Shown piece after piece: positions 10,926 through 23,000 of a stretch of DNA of 42,500 bases; position 1 is the stretch's first letter, and each line of letters begins with the position of its first letter. The notes beneath the pieces are model-generated. The model searched no databases, was not told the origin of the DNA, and was given only the letters and a program-made list of their open reading frames with translations. A program made the translations under genes and the position numbers. The DNA comes from Sphaeroforma sirkka (lineage: Eukaryota; Opisthokonta; Ichthyosporea; Ichthyophonida), in the NCBI GenBank assembly GCA_001586965.3, contig LUCW03000419.1, positions 17,501-60,000 on the forward strand, written 5' to 3'.

Positions 10926-11555
10926 TGTAGGAATACGGCCTTCGGTCAGTCTAAAATATCAAGACCAAATGAGATAATACGTTGATTTTATTTATATTTA
11001 AAATAATTTAATACAAGTTCTTTTTCCAATATTTCCAAATTGTTCTAAATTCAATTTCATGGCTCCAATAGCTCGAGTATTTGGTATGACGAATTTGAGA
11101 CATTAATCGATGTAGTATATTATAAACTGATCTTTTAATATCTGAGCTACTAGTTCCCGCCAATCTCCAAAATCCAATTAGTCTATCTTTTTTTTAACTT
11201 TTCTTCGGATGTAACTTTGATTATATTAGCAAATGTATTAACGTGACTTACGTTCTTAAGATTATCTACAAAATAGGCATGTGGTCATGAACACTCAGTA
11301 CCTCTAGGGAAAACTATTCAATAAAGAACAGCAAAAGGTATGTCCTGTGGTCATGAACACTCAGTACCTCTAGGGAAAACTATTCAATAAAGAACAGCAA
11401 GAGGTATGTCCTGTGTGATCGAGGATAATAAGGCTCTTACAAAGTGGCAATCCCGATTTTTCTTGAACGAGCTACCAATGCTAAATTCTAGCTTTTATAT
11501 TGTATCTTAGTTCATTTAACATAGTTTGAAACAGTAATATTCATCGAATTTTACA
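10926..11555. mobile_element. Solo LTR, same family, opposite orientation
   Basis: It starts TGTAGGAATACGGCC and ends GAATTTTACA. It matches the reverse complement of the LTR at 7825-8415 over its full length, but is more diverged, with several deletions. It also carries an internal 66-bp tandem duplication (11281-11346 and 11347-11412) that includes CAATAAAGAACAGC. The flanking 4 bp (GCTA left, TGCA right) do not match, so a target duplication is not evident. Confidence 0.8.
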
Positions 11556-13000
11556 TGCATGGTTGTTGCCATTCTGCTGATTCCCCTGCTGCTGATATGC
11601 AGCCCTGATATAATAGCGGTGTATAATTCCACTTCACCTGGAACCTCATCTCCATTCAATTTAAGATTTAGATAGGCACATCTAGTTGGCTGGCCAGAAG
11701 AGTTAAATATGCTTTATTTTGCAACGGACTGTCTTGCTATGAGAGTATTCAAAAATATACCTAGTAAATTTTGACTGAGACTCTTTCTTGTATATATTCC
11801 GATGTTGGGTGGAAGACTATTATTTCATGAAAAAATCACGTAAGTGTTCACATTAGAGTCGCCATACTTGCACTATTGTATTGTTTTGATTTATGCAAAT
11901 ATCTACCTTTACGTGCTTACATATTCCAAAATTTTAGATTTGCGTTAAACATGTGCTTATACTATCAGCCAAATTGGAGTTTTAGGGTTTATGGGATTTC
12001 AAATATTTACGATTATATCGTCGAAGCCAGTCTACTAATATATTGAGACAAACCACAATTTCTATGGAAGTGTTTAATAAGAAATACCAGAGGTGCAGTG
12101 GAATTATACACCAGCTGTATTGGTGTTTTGAATTTTCTTTTCTTTTAAGTTCGATTTAGAATTAACTTATCCATTTTTTACGTCAAAAAAGAAGAAGAAG
12201 AAATGATGGCATATTAAACCTTTGCGATTATACTGTCGAGGCATGTCTACTAATATTGAGACGGATCACAAATTTTATGGAAGTGTGACAAGAAATACCA
12301 GAGTATAATGAGACAGCAGCTCTTTTACACTTTTTGACTGCAACTTTTTCTTTGATTTAACTGTCTTTTAATGCCGATCTACCGTTATTAGAGTTCAATT
12401 ACTTTTCTATTACTAGTTCACAAATCGGTGGCCTATTGGCGACACAAATTATAGCCCTATGCAACTTCCACTATTCTATGCCGGATTATCAATTGATACT
12501 CAAGCACATTGCCTAAAAGATACCGGACGAAGCCTACTTTAGATTAGTAGACGAGTGATTAAATATGTACTGACATGATTGTGCCTTGACTCGACTCGAT
12601 CAAGAACAAGTCCCGTATCAGTTGTGAGCTCGCACTTTTCTTTTAACTTCACAGATTTGAGTTCGCTACTATATACTTAAATTTCTTACTCTTTACGCTC
12701 CATAAAGGCTTTTGCCTGTAAAGATGAGTCGTGAGTAAAGCGACTAGCGCATTCGATGGTACCTAGTTCTATGGCAAGGTGAGATTTCACCGAAAGCCAC
12801 AGATTTGTAGTTCAAAATCAATTTCGGTTCCTGCTGAATCCTCCCTATTTCCCCTCACCCCCTATTTTGGATCTATACTCTTACATATCCTGAAAAATTC
12901 AGTATCCGATTTTTTCCTTCTTCCCACTATATTGGAGACCTTCTACAGGATTCTAATTTCTCTTCTACTGTATAGGCTGCATAGGGAACATTTGAGGATC
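11556..13000. other. Non-coding AT-rich region with a diverged repeat pair
   Basis: No supported gene. A segment of about 80 bp occurs at 12009-12092 and 12224-12303; both contain GTCTACTAATAT and AAGAAATACCAGAG. A (GAA)n-like run lies at about 12187-12203. Confidence 0.6.
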
Positions 13001-13270
13001 TAAATGTTTGTCTACTGCATCTTGGCCATGGAGTCTTATACTGACCATGTCTCGTGTTGACTAGACAGTATCTACATGCTGGTTTTAGGTATTAGAAACC
13101 CAAAACCCTTTCTTGACTACGTCGTTGGAACTTTTTGTTATACTACCAGTGCGAAAGTAGCCATTTCTGTTTCTTACTCACGAGGCGTTGACGACTGTGC
13201 AAAGATCGAAGGTTTCTATCGGACAATCACCAAAACAGCACGAAGCAAGTATGCGTGGACCGATGACTGA
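13001..13270 (+). pseudogene. Ty3/gypsy RT fragment (motif C to tether)
   Basis: One plus-strand frame reads FVYCILAMESYTDHVS, then after one stop NPKPFLDYVVGTF, and ends GFYRTI, a short link, and KYAWTDD. This matches the stretch from the YxDD motif to the RT/RNase H tether of Ty3/gypsy pol (F.Y.DD......Y..H...., FLG..V, GFYR.FI, K..F.WTD). The two Asp residues of the YxDD box are missing. Only about 90 codons remain. Confidence 0.6.
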
Positions 13271-13665
13271 GTGCATTTCTAAGACGGCATACAACTGGTA
13301 AATTATCTGCGTCTTCTAATTTATTAGTTGGAAAGGTCACATTTGTTTGGCTAGCACAGTCGTGCGTATTCCACCTGCCGCACAAACGGGTCTCCTCAAC
13401 TGCTGCATTAGATACCCACTGAGCTGAGAGGAACTCATGCAAAGCTCCCACAGCAAGTAGGCCGCGACTCGTTCCCGACAGGATGTGACTGGCCATCAAG
13501 ATGAGACTGACTTGTCGGCGTGCAGCCATATGCCATGCTTTTGTGGGCATAGTTGGTGTATACAGCCACCAGGGACTGTGAGCAGAACATGCCTTCTTTA
13601 TATTTGGCTACGTACCTCAAAGAGGCGTCAGCCATTCTAATCAATACACACTCATTCGTGTACAT
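13230..13665 (-). pseudogene. Possible Ty1/copia RNase H fragment
   Basis: The minus strand encodes RMADASLRYVAKYKEGMF and SLVAVYTNYAHKS in one frame, and in another SHILSGTSRGLLAVGALHEF followed later by ALSHRSTHTCFVL. These loosely follow the copia RNase H order (LRYLKGT, a Y[ST]D.D.A strand, an S..EAE block, and H.R.KHI). The catalytic acids are not clearly kept. Treat it as a weak call; the strand is opposite to the RT fragment that overlaps its left end. Confidence 0.35.
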
Positions 13666-13757
13666 TGAAATCCATGTGTGCGTGTGTATGTGTATTCGAG
13701 TGCTAGTATATGTGTGAAAATCCGTCTGTGGGAATTTGTGTGTATGCAGGGGCGTAT

Positions 13758-16700
13758 CTACCGTGTACGGATGATGCCGGCGTTGATGAGTTTCTGCAGC
13801 TTTGCGGATATCTCAGGATTTTTCAAGTGCCTGTTGATTGTAGAATTGCATATGTATGAAGATATGACGATTTAATTCGTAATGTTCAAAATACATCCAG
13901 AGGCGCATACGCGAAACTACATCAAACCACGTACAGAAGTATCCCTCTGTTTCATACAAGAAATTCTGGTATGATCTAGACAGAATACACTACATGTTCT
14001 CATATATAACGGCTAGAAGCAACACTGGTATAATACAGGCCTTATGTGCTACATATTAAATAGTCGCTGAAAACACCTAAAAAATGTAGGTGTACAAGCG
14101 AGACTTGGAACATAAAACAGTACGTACTCTTGTGCGGCGGCGGGGTCGTTCTGCATCTGATCCAACACGATGCGCATGACGGGATCGCCCATGATGGCTT
14201 GTACTTCGGGATCCTTCATAGCCTCAGCGGCACGCTCTTCCTCAGACATATTCTGTCAATATAAGTGGGAAATGAGTCGTAGATAGGCATATATAACCAA
14301 TTCGCCTCTCCATGGCTTGGATAGGCAAGTTACTCATCAGATATACTATATATCGTTTTTAAAATTACAGACAAGCTCGATGAGATATCAACTCTGCACT
14401 AACATACTCCAATCCAGTAATATAACCCCCCCCAATTTTATCGTTATTATACAACTACAAGCAGCACAAAAATTAACAGCACACAACTGAAAGACTTCTA
14501 CCCCACATACGTATACTATTTCCCAACTGTACATCTAGATATTCTCAGACGGATAATATATATATATATATCTAGCTAATGCTGCAAGACCGTACACACC
14601 TGCAGCCTCTCATTCATGGCTCTGTAGGCACGCTGTACGCCATCGATGGCTTCCTTATTGTCCTTGTCGATACTCAACGCCTTCTCAAATGCCTCTAGAG
14701 CCCGCTGGTGTTCCCGCATGGCCAGCAGACAGTTGCCTAAGGACGTACAGTAGTAGTCGGAAGTACGGTAATGGGTTAATTCATAATCATACACCAAGTC
14801 ACTCTGTGTGTTTGTTGTTTTGTGAATGTTTAAACGCGTTTTAGGTACAAATATATACATCTATAGACACATAGACGTAATTGTACTTCTGCAGACTTCG
14901 ACATAATTGACTGCCTACACGCTTACACACTGGAAATCCAAATGTGCACAAAAATATTGAGGTTTGTACACATGTTTGAGTAAGAAAGTGCATGTATTTT
15001 ATGCGTGACCATATAGAAGTACACCACAATATTGTCTTAGCATAAACGTACTAAAATATTTTCCATCTTGGCATAGACACAGATATTATGAACACGTATG
15101 CATATGCACACCTCGTCGGGTGTGTCCCTTGATAAAGTCCGGTGCCATTGCAATGCACTTGTCGCAGTCCTTGAGTGAGTGTGGGAACTCACCCAGCTTC
15201 ATGTACGAGGCAGCACGGTTGGAGTATATGGTGTGGTCGTCAGGGTTGCGCGTGAGGGCTTCTGTGTATAACTGTGAATGGGCGGCAAACAAAGATGAGC
15301 ATCTAGCGCGTACATTATATATGCATAGTGTTTTGAGAGAAGTGTAAAACATGTTCGTATACCCTATATATATACATCTACATAAATAGCATTTTAATGC
15401 ACCTTGATTGCTTCAGGATACTTCATGGCTTTGAACATGGCATTTCCTTCCTCCTTGATTCTGGTAGCCTCCTCAGGGTTTAGGAGAGCCTTTGCCTCGG
15501 CCTCCTTCTTCTCCTTTTCGATGGCGTTGAGTTTGTTGAGGGTGTCTTTGGTTCGGTGTTCGGTTAAACTGCGGTTCAACCATGTGACGGCGTCGTCGTA
15601 GTTGCCTGCACGTATAGGTGTACGCGTGTATCATAGACAATCAGTCAATCTACCAGGGACATGCATTCTATCCTATAACAAGATAAGCATGCATACACGA
15701 CCAGATATATATCACAGACACACTTTTAAGACATCCTACATCCCCTACCTTCTTTGTGGTACGAGTTGCCGATGCGTGCATAAGCCTTGGCGATGAGCGC
15801 GTACTCGGCGCGTTGTTCCTGTCCCACCTCTACCGCTTTCTTGCACATCTCGCGGCACTTCTCATATTCCTTTTGTTCGAAGAATACAGCGGACTGTGCA
15901 GCGCGTAGAAAGTGTCATATATTGGAGAAAAATATATATATTAAGACATGCTACAGTGGTTTCTTGACATTTCTAAATCAATAAAAATGTACACAACCGT
16001 CTCTGCGAAACGTATAAACACATTTCACATCCGAAAATACATATACACGCACGTACTCACCATGTTATTGTAAAACGCCATATTCTCTGGTTGTAGCTCG
16101 ATTGCCTTCTCGTAGTGCGCAATGGCTGTGTCAAAGTCCCTCTTCTTGTATGCCGCGTTGCCTAGTTCCTTTTCGGTCAAGGCATTCAATCGCTTCTCCT
16201 CGACTTCATCAACCACAATTTCCTCTGGATCGATTTCGTGCACCGCCTCCTCCTGAGATGAGCGTATGTGAGTGGACATGGCAATTGTATAGAATTGTAA
16301 ATATACGCGTAAACGTGTGCAAAAGTTTGTTATAAACCATAAAGTATCACTACGTTCAGTGCAAAAGAAACCTTAACGCGTGCGCTAAAAAGTTGACAAA
16401 TCTGTATCCATACGCATACGCACACCGATAAACGTATGTACAGAAGACGCCCAAAAAGGTACATTTCAAAAAACGGGAGTTATATAAACCAGTACATATC
16501 CATAGTTTGAATATTACACAACATTTGCGAATACATCCGGATGTACATGAAGCTATTTCAGATACACTTGGTTGTAAATGTCTATGCTTACCTGGGGGGC
16601 TTCGGCCATATCTACATCAGTATCCTTCGTGCTTGCACCTGCATCATCGTTCTTGGGTGCAGTTGGCATACCCATGACTACACCAAGAATGGCCATTAGA

Positions 16701-18789
16701 TCCTCGTTTTGTTGCATCTTCCTGTTGATGCGATAGAGATGATGTTTTTATTAGCGACGATAGCGACAGTATGTTAATATATAGAAGTTGTGTATTTTAT
16801 ACAAACAGAAGCATGTGTTCAATAGTATATACATATTCATATACACTAGTGAACGTGAACGTGGATAAGACAATAATATACAGATAAACAATCACACACA
16901 AGCCCTCATTTGGACACACATAACAGCAATACATACGCCAGAAGTGAGTATTAAACATGAACACAGCATACACCATACGTTCCAGAAGACTGCCCTTGAT
17001 CTCCTCTATGTCCATTTACAGCTACTTGTTGCCCACTCTAACAGAAAGGCACTCTACGTAACACTTCAATGGAAATACAAAATACTTCATACATCCGCTA
17101 CACAAAACAACACAACATACGTCATAAGTATCGAGGGATTGGCCTTGATCTCGTCGATGTCCTTCTGCAGCTTCTGATTGCCCACCAGGTGTCGCGTGTC
17201 GGGGTTCATAGCCACCTTGGCCCACAAATCGGGTGCCGTGAACAGGGACGAGAGCTGCTGCATAGGGTCCTTGCTGCCACTAGCTGTCAGGGTGTGTGCG
17301 TATAAAACGTTTAGTTAGCTATATATCGGACAGCCGGTAAATGGATAGGATACATGCCAGAAGTGATATATGCGGTGTCCCAACCATTATTTAACCTTGT
17401 ACTACGGATCGGAGTTCGAGAAAAGAGTTGTACCTGTTGTACAAGGTCCTGTTTTTTGATCCAGTAGTAGTATATCAAAGTGTGAATAAACTATCAAAAT
17501 GCACAAATACTATCAAATTCCTAACTAACTCTCAACACACGATGGATGAGGCTACATAATTCTACGCACGCACGCACGCACATATATATTTATACCCACA
17601 CACACACATATATGCATGCATATTGTCCTCTTGCTATCTACCACAGGATACAGCCCGACACACGCAGCTATAGGTATCAAACAAGCTCATGGAAACATAC
17701 CTGAGCTTGCAAGGTCTTTGAGTCCCTTAGTCAAGGTGGGGTCTCCTGGGCATTTCTCTAGTCCGGTTTCGTATGTTTCCATAGCTGCATCGGTATCGTG
17801 CATGAAAGCCTGTGCTGTTGCCTTGCGGTTGTAGCCCTGGATTGGGAGAGACATACGGATTGGGTGAGTGGGGTATTTAGTATATGTAATGTGGCGTAAC
17901 AGTTGATGGCAGTCCCAAAAAAGGTGCATTTAAATCACTGTAATGTTGAGACTCCTTTTGCTACGAATAGACAATGTTATAAACATTTACGCTTGCATAT
18001 GTGTTGCAATAACAAAGCTCTCTATCATCTGAAACATTGTTGATACTGGCAGAAATGATACCGAAGCAGTGAATAATATATATATATATATGTACATGCT
18101 GGTTTAAACTTCTACAACCGTACGCAGCAGAGACAGACATATTTTACACGCGTATGTTCATATACATAAATGTGGAATATTGAATCGGACTGAAGATCTG
18201 AGCATTTGAATACGACTTTATCATCAGGAGACTCGTTTGATTAAACACAAGGTATATACATATATATGACCAGTTGCTCTTCCAACCTCTTCCAGTGTTG
18301 TACGTAAACCTATGCGATTTAAGGTATAACTACGCGATCAGTTGCTCTTGCAACCAAGTATCGATTGCATACGTGAAGCTTTACATACAACCCTTGAAGA
18401 GGTTGGAAGAGCAACTGGTCGCGCAGTTAAACCCTAAATCGCGATTGGCAAGCCACAGGGACCGAAAGCGTATAATCATAGGGCTAACTTATTTGTTTTT
18501 TCTAGTAGAGAGGGTCAGGGACCACAAAAGAGTCCGGGGCATATTATTTTTAAAACTGGGAAACTCCAACGGGGTCTACAAATAGGCAAAAAGCATCAAG
18601 GACAGATTATGCGTAACAGACGAGAAATCGATGATAATGCCAATAGGGACGTAAGAAAAGCTTACGCTTTCAGTAACAAGGTATATATATATATATATAT
18701 AGATGATACCACAAACATACACCGTGAATAATAAATTCTGTCAGAGAAGTAACAGTACGCACAAATACAAATAGGCAATCAAGGCAAGC

Positions 18790-18823
<34 letters not shown>

Positions 18824-19382
18824 CTAATATAATCACATATGCACGAATGTATACACCAAGTACTAGATACCATGGGCGAGCACATAAGTATAGATATATG
18901 CAATTAATAATAGTAGCCTCTCAAGTATAGGATAGATTTACAATGACACCACATTGAGGGTGAAGCATCTGTGTATGTATCCACAGATTTCGAACAAAGA
19001 CAACTCGATTCGTACACATTTTTTCCACGAGCATGTATTTTTACGCGAGCGTTTGAACGCGTGTAACACCATTTATATAGCAGATGTATATGAACGTTAT
19101 CTCATACAGAGCTCTCAAAATTATGAATAGAGGACACTTCTATAGATAAAGTGGTCAAAGCACAGAAAGTATATATAATCCACACAGTTTTGATGACTAT
19201 ACACTTATAAACATATATATATATATATACCATATAATACCATATGAATCTACATACGGTAGAATCACACGGTTGTTGAACTGCTAAAATTGCGAATATA
19301 TTCCAAGCGCAAACGTTCCATCGGCGTTGAAAATGATTTCGTATACTCATACTAATATTTTTATATATAAAATATATACACA

Positions 19383-19446
<64 letters not shown>

Positions 19447-19964
19447 GATCTATAATTAACCAGTGCGATGTCCGTCTAAACGATTGTGAAATACAATCAT
19501 AATTTTTTTGACAGAACTGGTACAATTCCACTAATCGAACAGAACGAGAAAGAACACAGTTCTGATAGAATACATAGATATACGCTTGCATATTCTCCGG
19601 CTTATATCTATTTCAAGTACCAAGACTACGTTCAGCCAAGCAAGGGAAGACACACAACGACAACGACAACGACAACGACAGAAAAACCCCCACTGAAGAA
19701 ATATCAATACTAAGCAAACACCCTTCAACACCAACAAACCCAACACACCTTGGGCCAATCGGGCTTGATGCTCACACACTTATCAGCATCCTCAAGCGCC
19801 TTCTGATATTCGCCACAGCTCGAGTACGCTGCACTGCGATTACTGTACAACACGTGGTTCTCTGGTGCCACCACAATAGCCTGAGTGAACAGGTCAATAG
19901 CCGTGGCCCAGTCTTTGGCGGCAAATGCCTTGTTGCCCTGTGCTTTAAGATCGTCGGCTGACAT
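13758..19964 (-). CDS. STI1: Hop/STI1, Hsp70-Hsp90 organising co-chaperone (11 exons)
   Basis: Exons: 19749-19964, 17701-17836, 17121-17283, 16592-16721, 16061-16252, 15749-15893, 15403-15605, 15112-15271, 14600-14736, 14128-14252, 13758-13830. All introns are GT..AG, and the phases join to 1680 nt, or 559 residues plus stop, close to the usual Hop length (about 540-590). Hop is a cytosolic adaptor passing clients from Hsp70 to Hsp90. Domains in order are TPR1 (about 4-115), DP1 (about 130-195), TPR2A (about 230-345), TPR2B (about 370-490) and DP2 (about 500-555). The carboxylate-clamp residues that grip the EEVD tails are kept: K7, N11, N42, K72 and R76 in TPR1; KELGN, YNN and KAYAR in TPR2A; IKEEGN, YSNR and FIKGHTRR in TPR2B. 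The start is the Met before [13 protein letters not shown], where the family begins. The end is GIIRTR then stop. Confidence 0.95.
16979..17034 (-). pseudogene. Dead partial duplicate of Hop exon 3
   Basis: In intron 3 of Hop, the minus strand repeats the last ~56 nt of exon 3: GNK, a stop, L, a stop, [13 protein letters not shown], against [16 protein letters not shown] in exon 3. The donor GTATG is kept just after it (16978 downward). Two in-frame stops mean it cannot replace exon 3. Exon 3 joins exon 4 in frame without it. Confidence 0.75.
18268..18450. repeat. Inverted repeat in Hop intron 1
   Basis: A perfect 25-bp inverted repeat, GACCAGTTGCTCTTCCAACC..., is at 18268-18292 and 18396-18420. 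A second, diverged inverted match pairs 18307-18353 with the bases up to 18450 and includes a CCCTAAATCGCG segment. The arrangement could fold into a stem in the intron. Confidence 0.7.
18676..18816. repeat. TA microsatellites in Hop intron 1
   Basis: Two pure TA runs (about 18681-18700 and 18790-18816) lie in the 1.9-kb first intron. Confidence 0.8.
19371..19446. repeat. CA then TA microsatellite in Hop intron 1
   Basis: A (CA)n run from about 19380 to 19421 passes directly into (TA)n to 19446. A hexamer repeat, ACGACA, about four copies, lies near 19655-19681, about 70 bp from the end of exon 1. Confidence 0.85.
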
Positions 19965-20075
19965 TGCTTTAGTTGCTGTGATACTACACTCTGTATACTG
20001 TTATGTACGAATCTGCTTGCGTGGGCATAAATTCCTGCTTATTTATGAGATAGAACACTTTCTCACTGCACCAAC

Positions 20076-20083
20076 TTCCCGAA
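20076..20083. promoter_or_regulatory. Candidate heat-shock element upstream of Hop
   Basis: TTCCCGAA fits the TTCnnGAA core bound by heat-shock factor and lies about 110 bp upstream of the Hop start codon; another GAAC follows at 20090. A second core, TTCCGGAA, is at 20320-20327. STI1 is stress-induced in yeast, so the position is sensible, but two core units alone are weak evidence. Confidence 0.35.
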
Positions 20084-23000
20084 CAGTGCGAACGCACTGC
20101 GGAGTGGCGATAGCAGTGACAGCAAAGACATACAGTCTGGTTTTTGGGTGTCAAACCCTAAGGTTGCAATGAGGAATCTCGTGGCAAAAGTGGAATTGCA
20201 ACACTTTATCGTCAATACGTCGTAAACTCTGTGGAACTACTGGGGCTAGCTGTTGGATCGACAAAATCGACACAATCAAAGTTCTGTCGCAAATTGACCC
20301 CATCAAAGTCAAAAACATATTCCGGAAAAAAAGTGCGTCTTGGCACGGTGTCAGTGTCGTGGCTGTCAAGAGTCACAAGACACAGAACAAACTATTTTCT
20401 ATCAAAAAAAATGAACCAGAGGCACCCCTAGTCACTATATAAATATACGCATAGGGTACGTGTAGGCTACGTATGTATAACGCATCAGATATGTATTTAA
20501 ATATATAAATACATGGCATGTTGATTTGGATTGTTGGTTTGGATTGTGATGCTAGTCAAAAGAAACAGCACGATGCGGTACTATTATAGAAACTGTTCTA
20601 TACGCCGTAAAAGACCAGCAGATATTAAGAGGGTGCTGAGTGGCTCTACTAGTTGCGTGGAAGATTGCTTAAAGAATACAGGATGATCTTTATTATTTTA
20701 GTACGGAGTGATTATATTTAAAAAGAAATATTCCTGAGAGAAGTTGATGGCGTCTGCATCCATGTGACTAGGTCGTCTGGTATGGGTGTTTGAAACAGCT
20801 ACGTGCGGTTAGAAAATGTAGATTTTTGATGAGTAATGTTGTAGCAGTTCTCAATGTATACTACATTTTCTACCTGTGTAACGTACAGGGTCTTGCTTGG
20901 CAATTACTATTGATGTTGATCACACATATCACAACTCGTTTAACCCGGATGGGCCCTCTGCCTGCATTATCTAATGAAAGACTGTCGTGTCATTTTCTTG
21001 GTATGGTGGTGTGACTGACGAAAGCTTCAGACAGAAAATAACTAGAGGCGGATTGTCGGACAGGAGGAACTTGCTTGCGAAAAGAATGTTCTCAGGTAAC
21101 TCAGCGCATGTACGCGTATATACCGATACATGTTTTATGTCAAGTCATCATGTCCTAGTGCAACGTATTTTTTGATATGGAGTGCCTTGACTACCTATCG
21201 CTATCGTGGGACTGAATAGCGCGTTCGCTTTCGTACTATACATACATACGACGGTCGAATCCTCACGCGCGGTGATCAGTGCAGGCATATTTAAGATATA
21301 AAAGTATAGAGGCCTCAGCGCCCACAGCGGCCACGAGTGTATCGTCGTATCAGACTAGTAATATATACACATCTGTGTTTGCACAAAAATGACCCCTTAG
21401 AATGGCATGGCAGCGGTACACGATTTGGTGTGTTGAATATTGTAGTGTACACTGTAGACAAAAAAAAACGTAAACTGCTAGTATTACATATGAACCTAGC
21501 TAGACGGCTATCAATCTCTTGCGCCAACTGGTGGTGGTGTATAGTGGGGAGTAATGCTGGAAAGTTGAGCAATCTACAAGCACAGCAGCTTAGATTTGCA
21601 TGACACAGTCAAAGCAGGCACCACACGTATTGTAGAACTTTCGAGAAAACGGAGACGCTGTAGTTTACACTAGGCATAGTATGCAACCGCAATAGATTGC
21701 GAATAGCTTTAGCACGTTATAAGGACAACCGCAACTAAACACCCAAATCATTACACGTAAGTATACAAATACGTACACAAGTCCAAAAAATGTCGACCTA
21801 GTGGTTGTGATACTTAAAATGCGAACATATACACTTGTCTATCAGCGAAACATATACATGGCAGATGCGGGTACTACGTACAGCGACAGGAAAGAATAAC
21901 AATAATAAGCGAACTACAGACAATATATAGACTTAATATTCGACTGCGTATAAACGCTTCTGTTTCTTAAGGTACCGAACAGTGTCGACGTAGTTTCAAG
22001 AGCCACCATTTCCAATTTGTATTCAAATCGAGGGCTGTCTATATAGTCCTCGATTCCACGTGATGGTCCGTAACTTAGCAACACCAGTGAGTACTCCATA
22101 CATAAAAGCGATTGCTTAATACATACCAACGAGTGCTTCATACATACATCCCTTTCGCCAAACTCTCGGCCCTAGGTTGCCGGGGCTCGGTACTAGTCCG
22201 TCGACTTCAGCTCAAGTCGTGTGACAACGTGTGACAACCCAACAATGTTCCAGCTCTGTGTTCTGATACGTGTGGGCGTTGACTCCGGCTCGACTAGGTA
22301 GCAGATGTGTGAAATAAACCTCCGCGACACCGCTGCCAAGTACCAATGCTTTCGGATAAATAATCGGATTTAATTACATCTGGTCTTACAGTTGTCACGT
22401 TGTACCGAATCCAGCATGCGCAGCATACGCTGCTTCACTAGAGGGGTTTGTTCAGGGTTGTTCCTTGGCTATGGTCATCGTCTTCGATACTAGGAAGGTA
22501 TGACACATGACACAACCGTTTCCAAAATGCCCAGAAGTTCGACCCGGGATGCGAAATCAGTTACTTTGACATAGATCTTCTTAGCTCTATGGTCGTATTG
22601 GCATGGTCTTACGCAGGCCTAATGATGTTTCAGCATCGTATCAGCAGAACAGAACGAACACTATCAATAAGGATTAGTCCATTGAAGGTAGTGGTCTATG
22701 GCCTGCGTAGCCTGAACAGACTCGGGGCCCACCGAATCATAGTGTTCCACGTTCAACGAATGCTGCCATAGACCCCTGCCAAAGGGTAGTCTAGAGTGGT
22801 CTCGTTGAGGGTTATCAGCTGATTTGACATTTACAATTAGAACGTGACGACTGTGCTTGGCAGGAGAGGAGTTTTCGGCATGAGCGAGAGCATGCAGAGG
22901 TATACGTGAATTTCACAGCGTTCCTCTCCACACCTCGGGCGGACAGTCCGCTTAGTTTGTATAGTCTGATTATTCTGATATCAGTACATATCATCAGAAA

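Noticed and set aside
16985..17040. Mutually exclusive alternative exon in Hop
   Set aside because: Two in-frame stops, and the constitutive exons join in frame without it, so it is better seen as a dead duplicate.
21195..21285. tRNA-like sequence with a B-box-like GGTCGAATCC
   Set aside because: A 5-bp stem (TCGTA/TACGA) is present, but the T stem and acceptor stem do not pair and the B box lacks one T, so no tRNA fold can be supported.
22160..22800. Possible further retroelement in the intergenic region
   Set aside because: GC content and sequence style resemble the retroelement area, but no conserved motif could be identified on either strand.
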